This document shows positions 43,743-53,300 of a stretch of 64,000 nt of DNA, piece by piece. The stretch is from NCBI RefSeq assembly GCF_040372045.1, contig NZ_BAABWH010000007.1; one strand, given 5' to 3'. The translations under genes and the position numbers were made by a program. Under the pieces are notes generated by a model that saw only the letters and a program-made list of their open reading frames with translations, ran no database searches and was not told the origin of the DNA. This stretch comes from Thalassolituus sp006212115. GTDB lineage: Bacteria; Pseudomonadota; Gammaproteobacteria; Pseudomonadales; Oceanobacteraceae. The first letter of the stretch is position 1, and every line of letters begins with the position of its first letter.

Positions 43743-43762
43743 CACTGTGAATTTAAACAGTA
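43743..43762 (-). promoter_or_regulatory. LexA (SOS) box 1 at the recA promoter
   Basis: On the minus strand this reads TACTGT-TTAAATTC-ACAGTG, with the full CTGT-N8-ACAG core. It overlaps the end of the -10 element at 43761-43766, so bound LexA would block recA transcription. Confidence 0.85.
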
Positions 43763-43789
43763 TTTAACCATAGCCTTTTCAGAAGTCAA
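43761..43789 (-). promoter_or_regulatory. recA sigma-70 promoter
   Basis: On the minus strand, -35 TTGACT (43784-43789) and -10 TAAATA (43761-43766) are separated by exactly 17 bp. The ATG lies 88 bp past the -10 element. It is framed by LexA boxes on both sides. Confidence 0.75.
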
Positions 43790-43794
43790 CAAAA

Positions 43795-43814
43795 CACTGT
43801 TTATTTGTTCAGTA
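43795..43814 (-). promoter_or_regulatory. LexA (SOS) box 2 upstream of the recA -35
   Basis: On the minus strand this reads TACTGAACAAATAAACAGTG; the CTG-N10-CAG core is kept but one half-site has CTGA for CTGT. It lies 5 bp upstream of the -35 element and overlaps the last bases of the cinA-like gene. The centre-to-centre distance from box 1 is 52 bp, about five helical turns. Confidence 0.65.
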
Positions 43815-44288
43815 CTTTTTTACATACTCAATCAGCTGCGTCAGAGCGCGATCTAAAGTCTGTTGTCGCACCTCGGATCGGTCCCCGTCAAACTTACACA
43901 AGCAGGCGTGCTGTTCTGTTTTACTGCCCCATCCGATCCAGACAGTGCCTACCGGTTTTCCCTCTACGGCTCCACCGGGGCCTGCAATGCCGCTGACGGC
44001 AACCGCGACATCACCATGGATCGCTGCGCCCGCAACCATTGCCTTAACGGTCTCTTCACTGACGGCACCATGGCTCAGAAGGATGTGCTCGGGGACGTTC
44101 AGGTCGCGCTGTTTTGCACGATTAGAGTAGGTAACGAAGCCACATTCAAACCAGCGACTGCTACCGGGGAGGTCCGTACAGGCCGCCGCAATCATTCCGC
44201 CTGTACAGGACTCTGCGGTTACCAGTGTGAGGTGTTGGGCTGACAAGCAGGTTGCCAGCTCGTTGATGAGAACTGAAGTGTGTGACAT
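43809..44288 (-). CDS. CinA C-terminal family nicotinamide-nucleotide amidohydrolase (PncC-like)
   Basis: This 159-residue protein is the stand-alone CinA C-terminal domain (PncC/YgaD type) with TAESCTGGMIAAACTDLPGSS at about 25-45, FVTYSNRAK, and VSGIAGPGGAVEGKPVGTVWIG. It deamidates NMN to nicotinate mononucleotide. The ATG at 44288 has GGCAGG upstream and starts the family; the long upstream frame is not coding. It precedes recA on the same strand, the common cinA-recA-recX order. Its 5' side faces the giant gene's 3' end, only 46 bp away. Confidence 0.9.
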   Translation of the reverse strand: MSHTSVLINELATCLSAQHLTLVTAESCTGGMIAAACTDLPGSSRWFECGFVTYSNRAKQRDLNVPEHILLSHGAVSEETVKAMVAGAAIHGDVAVAVSGIAGPGGAVEGKPVGTVWIGWGSKTEQHACLCKFDGDRSEVRQQTLDRALTQLIEYVKKY

Positions 44289-44334
44289 CGCCTGCCCCGA
44301 ATTACGATTCGGGACAGAGAATAACAGACACGGA

Positions 44335-47300
44335 TTAATTAATAACCCGGATCTCCACCCTGCGGTTCTGTGCCCGGCCTTGAGGTGTGTCGTTAGACGC
44401 AATCGGGGCTTCTTCGCCGTATCCCCTGGCTTCAAGACGGGTTGGCCGCACACCCATGTCGATCAGGTATTGCATCACGGCATTCGCTCTGCGCTCAGAC
44501 AAGCGCTGATTCGCTGCAGCAGCCCCGAGGGAGTCGGTATAAGCGCCAATCTCAATGCGAGCATCCGGGTAATCAAACAGCGTATCAATAACCTGGTCGA
44601 GAACGCGTGTTGCGCCCGTTGTCAGCTCAGAAGAGCCACTAGCGAAGTAGACACCATCAAGACGAGCATCCAGCACCGAGCAGCCGCGATGGTTGACTGA
44701 CATGCCGTCGGGAGTATCCGGGCAATCATCGATATCGTCGACGATACCATCATTATCACTGTCGGCCATGATAACCACGGGTGCTGCTATCGGTTTTGGC
44801 TTAGCCACAGGCGCTGGTTTCACTATAGGCCGTTTCACAGGTACGGGCGCGGTGCTACCAAAGCGTTTCATGAATGATAATCCGAGGTAGTGTGCGTCGC
44901 GTGTGAACGTCTGGCCGGAAATACGAGCAGCCCATGTATCGGCAAAGCTGTACTCAATGCCGACCCCCAGTCCTAATGACATCGATGCTTCCTTGTTGTA
45001 ATCGACGCTGGAATCCGTCGAGACAGATACGAGGCCCGCTTCGAGGTACGCGTTCAGAGTATCTTTACCATTCCAGCTGGTCTGCCAGGGATACCAGTGC
45101 AACATCGCACCGAGGACACTGTAACCAAAGCTCGCTTCCTCATCCGTCGCGCCGTCTTTCAGCACCGCCTCACCGAGGTCTGTGTACTGCAGTTCCAGTG
45201 AGAGGTCATCCTCGAGACGATATCCCGCGAACAGACCAAAGCCTGTTCCTGACTCATCTTCGTTATTGTAGACACTGTCACTCGTACTTGGTGTCAGGCG
45301 GCTCAGACCAATGCTTGCGCCGGCGTAAGTTTCATCAGTGTCGAAACCTGCCTGTGCTTTGGCGGATATCAGACCCGTACCGAGGAGCAGTGCAACACCA
45401 ATCGCAAGCAGTTTACTGCGCCGGGAACGACGCAGTAGAACCAGCGGTAACGAGAGCAGTGACCACAGTACTGTCATGCTACCCAGCGCAGGCAGCGACG
45501 CACTGACTTCACCTTTACCCGGGACAAGATCTTCAACCAGGCCCGGCGCCAGATCTGCGTCTGCGGCTTCAGCAACCTGCATGTAGTCAGGCGTGCCGTC
45601 ACCATTGGTATCTGCACAACGGCTGCCAGTACCACATTCTTCACGGTCGCTTATTCCATCGCCATCGGAATCCCCTGATCCATCAGGCATACCTGCAGCG
45701 TTGTTACTGTCAGGGTCAAGGTAGTCTGGAATGCCATCGTTATCGACATCTCCGACTCCTCCTTCTTCGCCCGTCAGCGTGCCATCGTTGTCGTCATCGG
45801 TATCGAGGTAGTCCGGTATACCGTCATTGTCGGTGTCGTCATTGCGCGGGTTACCGTCACCGTCAGCGTCCTCAAAGGCGGTCGGTACACCGTCACCATC
45901 GTCGTCAGGGTCGCGGAAGTTCGGCAGATCATCGCCGTCCGTATCCCAGCAGAGAATCAACCCTGGGCATTCGATGGCGTCGCTAATGCCGTCGCGATCC
46001 GAGTCACCGCTCGACGGGTCGAGGTAGTCCGGAATACCGTCAAAGTCGCTGTCGCCCTCATTTTCTTCACTGGTCGGGATACCATCTCCATCGTCGTCAG
46101 GGTCTCTGTAATCCGGACGGAAGTCGTTATCGGTATCGTCGTTCAGCGGATTGCCATCGCCATTGCGATCTTCATCTATCGTCGGAATGCCATCGCCATC
46201 ATCGTCTGGTGACAGATAATCCGGGGTGCCGTCACTGTCGCTGTCGCGGCATGGAACACCCAGCGGACACTCAATCCGATCACTGACGCCGTCACGGTCG
46301 CTATCACCGCTGCCATCCGTCGTGCCACCCAGGTTTGCATCATCCGGGTCCAGATAGTCAGGAATGCCATCGCCATCACGGTCGTTATTTCCTTCGTCTA
46401 GCGTTGGCAGACCATCTTCATCGTCATCACGATCCAGATAATCAGGCGTGCCATCACCGTCGGTATCGTCGTTGGTCGGGTTGCCGTCTCCACCGAGATC
46501 TTCATCAACGGTTGGTACGCCATCGCCATCGTCATCTTCGTCCAGGTAGTCTGGCACGCCGTTGCCATCCGTATCACGGCAAGGCACACCGTCCGGACAC
46601 TCTGCTCCATCTGGTACACCGTCGTTATCCGAGTCTCCCGCAGATGGGTCCAGATAATCCGGAATGCCATCACCGTCACTGTCGCCTGAGCCCTCATCAA
46701 TGGTGTCAAAACCGTCACCATCGTCGTCTGGATCACGATAGTCTGGAGTGCCGTCACCATCGGTGTCGCGATCCGGGCCTTCTTCCAGCGTTGAGCGGCC
46801 ATCGTTGTCGTCATCGTCGTCCGCATAATCCGGTGAGCCATCACCATCCGTATCGCGGCATGGCACACCAGACGGACACTCAGTCACGTCATTGATGCCA
46901 TCGTTATCGGAGTCTCCGCCGGTGCCATTAGCCGTGTTGCCATCACGATCAAGGTAGTCCGGAATGCCATCGTTATCGGCATCTCCGTTGGACTCTTCAT
47001 CTGACGGACGACCGTCACCATCGTCATCGCTATCGAGATAATCTGCAACGCCATCACCATCGGTGTCGTCGTTTACCGGGTTACCGTCCTCGTTAGGGTC
47101 TTCGTTGATGGTGTTGCGGCCATCATTGTCGTCGTCCGGATCGTTGTAGTCCGGCTGTCCGTCCTGATCACTGTCTTCACACGGCGCACCAGCACGGCAT
47201 TCCTGCAGATCACTCACGCCGTCACCATCGCTGTCTCCCGGTCCTGTGACATCGCTGTCATTCGGGTCGAGGTAGGCTGGGATAGTGTCGTTGTCAAAAT

Positions 47301-50300
47301 CCGGCCCTGCACTGGTGGATGGATTGCCATCACCATCGATGTTGCTGTCTTCAACGCCTGTTGCAATGCCGTCGCCATCATCGTCTGGGTCACGGAAATC
47401 AGGGGTACCGTCATTATCGGTATCACGATCACGGCCTTCGATAGCGCTCGGTACGCCGTCGTTGTCGTCATCACCGTCCATGTAATCTGGCAAGCCGTCA
47501 CCATCGGTATCACGGCATGGTATGCCCGTGTCGCATTCGATATCGTCAAAAATACCGTCTTCATCTGCATCACCCGGTGAACCATTTAACTGATCATTCG
47601 GGTCCAGGTAGGCTGGAATGCCATCACCGTCGCCATCATCGTCGCGCGGATCACCATTTCCGTTTAGATCTTCGTCGATGGTGTTGAAACCGTCACCATC
47701 GTCGTCCGGGTCCAGGTAGTCGGGGATACCATCACGATCAAGGTCGTCATTGGTTGGGTCACCGTCACCGTTCGAGTCTTCTTCCAGATTACTCAGGCCA
47801 TCTTCGTCATCGTCGGTGCTGTCAGGGTCCAGATAATCTGGCACACCGTCATTGTCACCGTCGTCGTCCAGTAAGTCGCCATTGCGGTTAGCGTCTTCGT
47901 CTCGAGTCAGGACGCCATCACCGTCGTCGTCCTCATCCATGTAGTTCGGTACGCCATCGAAGTCACTGTCCACGCACGGAACACCGGTTGGGCACTCCAC
48001 GTTATCGGGCAGACTATCGCCGTCGCCATCACCCGGCGACGAGCTGTTGCCGTCGTTCGGATCGAGGTAAGCAGGAATATTGTCGCCATCCGCATCCGGT
48101 CCTGGCTGCGTTGCCGCATTACCATCACCATCAAGGTCGCTGTCTTCGAGCGGCGTAGGGATGCCGTCATCGTCGTCATCCGGGTCCAGATAATCCGGAA
48201 TACCGTCGCCATCGCTGTCTCTCAGAGGCGCTTCAGACGCAGTCGGGACACCATCACCATCGTCGTCGCCATCCCGGAAGTCCGGAATACCATCGAAGTC
48301 GCTGTCATGGCACGGTAAGGCAGGACCGCATTCCAGATCGTCCGGCAGTCCGTCGCCATCGCTATCCCCGACACCATCCTCATCGTCATTTGGATCAAGG
48401 TACGCGGGAATGCCATCGCCATCAGCGTCTGGCCCAGCTTCGGTGGCAGGGTTGTTATCCAGATCAGAATTGCCGTCTTCTTCTGTAGTCAGGCGACCAT
48501 CGTTATCATCGTCGTTATCCCGACGGTCAGGAACACCGTCACCGTCCGAATCGCGGTTATCGCCTTCATCACGACTCGGAATGCCATCGCCATCGTCGTC
48601 GTCATCCATGTAGTCGGGTATGCCATCACCATCGGTATCGCGACAAGGCAAACCGCCTGCACATTCGACATCATCCGTAACACCATCATCATCTGCATCA
48701 CCCGGAGACAGAACCTGGCTGTCGTTTGGATCAAGGTAAGCCGGAATACCGTCATTATCGACATCCAGACCTGGAGTCGTCGCAGGGTTTCCATCGCCGT
48801 CCGTATTCGCATCTTCTTCGGTGCTGATCACGCCATCACCGTCGTCATCAGGATCACGGAAGTCAGGAGTACCGTCACCGTCAGTGTCTCGCAGCGGGCC
48901 TTCGTCCAACGTTGGGATTCCGTCGTTGTCATCGTCCTCGTCGCGGTAGTCCGGTACGCCGTCTGCGTCGGTATCTTCACACGGCAGACCGGTAGCGCAC
49001 TCCTGATCATCTGGAATGCCATCACCGTCGCTGTCACCCGCACCGCTGGTGTCGTTATCGTTTGGATCAAGGTAAGCAGGGATTCCGTCCGCATCAGCGT
49101 CAGGCCCCGGCTGTGTTGCTGGGTTAGCATCACCATCCTCGTCCGCATCTTCGTCGCGGGTCAACAGACCGTCACCGTCGTCATCACTATCTAGATAGTC
49201 GGGTACGCCATCACCATCACTGTCTCTGGCGGACTCACCCTGCTCTGAATTCTGAATGCCCTCGTCTTCGGTGGGGATGCCGTCATTATCATCGTCTTCG
49301 TCCATGTAGTCAGGAGTGCCATCGGCATCCGTATCCTCACATGGCAAGCCACTGCTGCATTCACGGGTATCCGGAACACCGTCGCCATCGCTGTCATTTG
49401 TGCCATCGGTGCTGTCGTCGTCACCATCGAGGTAATCCGGAATACCGTCATCGTCGGTGTCGTCATTCGTTGGATCACCATCGCCATTCACGTCTTCTTC
49501 TGAAGTGGTGCGGCCATCGCCATCATCGTCATCGTCGCGAAAATCCGGAATGCCATCGCGATCGAGGTCGTCATTGGTTGGATCGCCATCGTTGTTGGCG
49601 TCTTCATCAAGATCGGTCAGGCCATCGCCGTCGCTGTCTCCCGCGATAAAGTTAACCGTCAGCGACTCCAGTGCAGTATTCGCCACTTCAATATCAACGG
49701 TTGCAGTGCCGAGATCAAAGGAGGAACTCAGTTCCGCCTCGTAAACCCCATTACTGACCTCAGTCACATCCGACAGCTGTCCAAGTGACGTTGAAATCGA
49801 GGGTATCAAACCAGGTACCAGCTCGTTCGCAGTATCACGAATCTCGACCCGGATAACCGCGACGGAAACGCCATCTGCAGCAACCGTTGTCGGTGCAGCG
49901 GAGGTCTGTGAGTTGTCCCGGCTAATAGACAGATCCACAGTAATCGAACCCGACGTGGATGACTGATTACCGGCACTATCCTCGGACACCACTTCAACGT
50001 CGTAGTCGCCATTCTCGATGTCGGGTGTGATTTCGATGGACCATTCACCATCGTCGTTCGTCTGAGTCACAAACTCAGCACCGTTAATCGTAATCAGGAT
50101 ACGACTACCGGGATCCGCAGTACCGCTTAGCACCGGTGTATTATCCGCAATCGTCTGGCCATTCTGGCTAAGAGTTACATTGCCCGGAGCAACCGTATCG
50201 ATCTCCAGTTCGAATGCCTGACCTCTGGCAGATACGTTACCTGCCACGTCCGTCGCCCGGGCATCCGCACTGTAGTCGCCGTCGGTGAGCTCAGTACTTG

Positions 50301-53300
50301 TGTAATCCAGTACCCATTCTCCCGAAGCATCGGTAATGACATTTCCGATCAGAGCGTCATTCAGATAAACATCCACTTCCGAGCCCGCTTCACTGCTGCC
50401 GGAGAAAGTCAGAGTGGTATCGGAGGTGATACCGTCATCTGCCGTACCGGTATCATCGCTGATCGCGGTAATCAGAGGGGACTGAGGGGCGACGGTGTCG
50501 ACTATTACTGAGACAGGCGCTGAGAGCGCCCCCGTGTTTCCTGCCAGATCCGTCACCTGGTTGGTGATGGCGTACACCCCATCTGCCAGCGACACATCAC
50601 TGTAATCGAGGCTCCAGGCCCCGGTCTCGTCCGCTGTTGTAACGCCGGATGGCTGTCCGTTTATAAAGATCTCAACCACACTGCCCGGCTCAGACACACC
50701 GGAAAATGCAAGTTCGGTGTCCGATGTCACTCGGTCATTTGGCGTTTTCGTATCTTCATCAATGGATGTTACGACTGCGGGCGCAGGTGCGGTCAGGTCA
50801 ACCGTAATCACCAGTGCAGCGCTGTCAGTGCTGTTGCCCGCGAGGTCCCGGCTGCGGGCAACCACATCGTACTGGCCTTCGGCTAACTCGGTTTCAGTCA
50901 GATCTACGGACCATTGCCCGGATGCGTCTGCCGTGACAGACCCTACCGTACTTCCGTCAATCAAGAGGTCTATTGCGGTGCCAGCCTCGGCCGTACCGAC
51001 ATAGAGCAAGCGGCTGTCGCGGGTAATACCGTCCGAGGCCGATGAGCCCGTGTCGTCTGAAATACCACTCACGACGGGTAAAACCGGAGGTTGAGTATCA
51101 ATGGTGAAAGTAAGCGGTGTTGATTCAGAACCTGTGTTACCCGCAGCATCTGTCGCTGTAACAGCAATCAGGTGTTCGCCGTCATCGAGAACAGTTGCGC
51201 TGTAATCCAGAGTCCACTCACCTGCTTCGTTAGCCTTCAGCATGCCAATTAATGCGCCATCCAAACGCACATCGAGATCGGCGCCTGCTTCGGCCGTACC
51301 AGAGAATATCAAGGTGTTATCAGCCGTAACCCGGTCGTCATCCAATCCAGTATCAGTGGTGATGGAACTCACGGAAGGAGAATCAGGTGCGATCGTATCA
51401 ATCGTCAGGTTGTACGCCGCTGACATAGGACTGGTTAGACCATTCAGACTGGTCGCCTGAGCGGTAACGCTGTAGTCGCCATCACTCAGCAGAGTTGCGC
51501 CGTTATCAAACGTCCAGATTCCCTCGTCCGAGGCCCTGACGGCACCAATCTGTTGGCCATTCAGAAAAACCGCTACACGATCTCCCGCATCGGCACTACC
51601 ACCGAAAGTCAGGGTTTGATCCGCCGTAATACCGTCAACCACGCCAGTGTCTTCTGAGACACTCTGCACGACAGGCGTTGCAGGGCCGGAAGTATCGATC
51701 GTTACTGCAAAGCTCAATGACGGATCTGATATGTTGCCTGCCAGATCTGTACTCTGTGCGGTGAAGCTATAATCTCCATCCGCCAGCGTTGTACCACGCA
51801 AATCGTAGACCCAGTCTCCGTTACCATCGGCGGTTACGGTACTGAGCAAGGTACCGTTCTGGAAAACGGCAACCTCTGTCTGTACCTCTGCGGTACCGAA
51901 TAGGCGAAGCGTATTGTCACTGGTGACGCCGTCTCCCGCTTCACCAGTGTCATCTGAAATCGCTGTAATCACCGGCGCATCAGGCGAGGTCTGGTCCACC
52001 GTCACGATAAGAGGAGCCGATACTGCGCTAACGTTACCCGCTGCGTCCGTCGACGTCGCCGCTATGGAACGTGTGCCTTCAGTCAACACCACTCCTGATA
52101 TATCGGCCATCCAGAAGCCAAATTCGTTGGAATACGCAGTACCAGCCAATACACCGTCAACATACAACGTGACAGTCTCATCCGAACCCGCCTCACCAGA
52201 CAACATCAGCTGAGCATCATTGGTTACTGCATCGGTGGAAGACGCACCTGTGTCCTCACTGATCGTAAGCACCTTGGGTTGTCCCGGAGCTTGCGTATCA
52301 ATGACAACGACGAACGCCTCAGAAACCGCACTCACATTGCCAGCCTGATCGGTTGCCACCGCTGTAATCTGGTATGTCCCGTCAGGCGAAACAGCTCCAG
52401 AGTAATCAAATACCCAATTCCCGTCTGAGTCAGCAGAAGTAGTCGCAACCTCTGCTCCGTCGACGCGCAAACTGATCTGGCTGCCGGCCTCAGCAGAACC
52501 TGAAAGTACAAGAGTATTGTCCGCGGTAATACCGTCGTCGGCAGACCGCCCAGTGTCAGTAGAAATACCATCAATGGTTGGAGCGGCGGGAGCAGACTGA
52601 TCTATTTGATAGCTTTCTGCATCAACCGGAAGCGAAGAAATAAGAAGGTTGCCTTCCGCGTCTACAATATCCTGCGAACCAGATAACGACAGAGCAAGTT
52701 CACCCTCAACACCGCTCATGCCAGAGACTGCGACATCAAAGACGTTGTCTTCTATCAACTCGACCTGAGTGATCGAGCCCAAGGTGACAGAGAAGTCAGC
52801 ACTGTCGACGCCCTCTACGTATTCAGAAAATTGGACACGAAAAGTTACCGAACTTGAACCTGTGTACATGTCCGCTGGTGACTGCCTCAGTATTGTAGCG
52901 ATGGCAGGATTTTGACCGTCTGAAATGATGACTCGATAGTCTTCAACCTCGCCACTCGCAAAGGCACCGGCCGGAGTTGATGCACTCAAGCCAATATTGG
53001 CAATGCGAAGGCGGAGGTATGTCGGTCCCGTCTTAATATCAGGCCCAGATGAACCCATTCCACTCCAGTTCAGAGTAATCGGTGTTTCGTAGGAATCACT
53101 TGCCACCGAGATAAGAGGTGCAGCTTCGTCCGGTTGAAATTGTCCGTCACGGTCAAAGTCAATCCAGCCAACAACATCAGAACTACTACCATTGATGGAA
53201 GTGGCTGCGAAGGTAAGGCTGTAGCTTGTATCCGAAATTCTAGGATTTGGAACAGTGGCCAACGCATTGTCGGCATCATCCGAAGCATTGCCTTGAGAGT

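Noticed and set aside
45583..49638. Many long frames on both strands through the acidic repeat region
   Set aside because: They are shadows of the GA(C/T)-rich code of the giant gene and show met/thr/ala-rich low-complexity translations.
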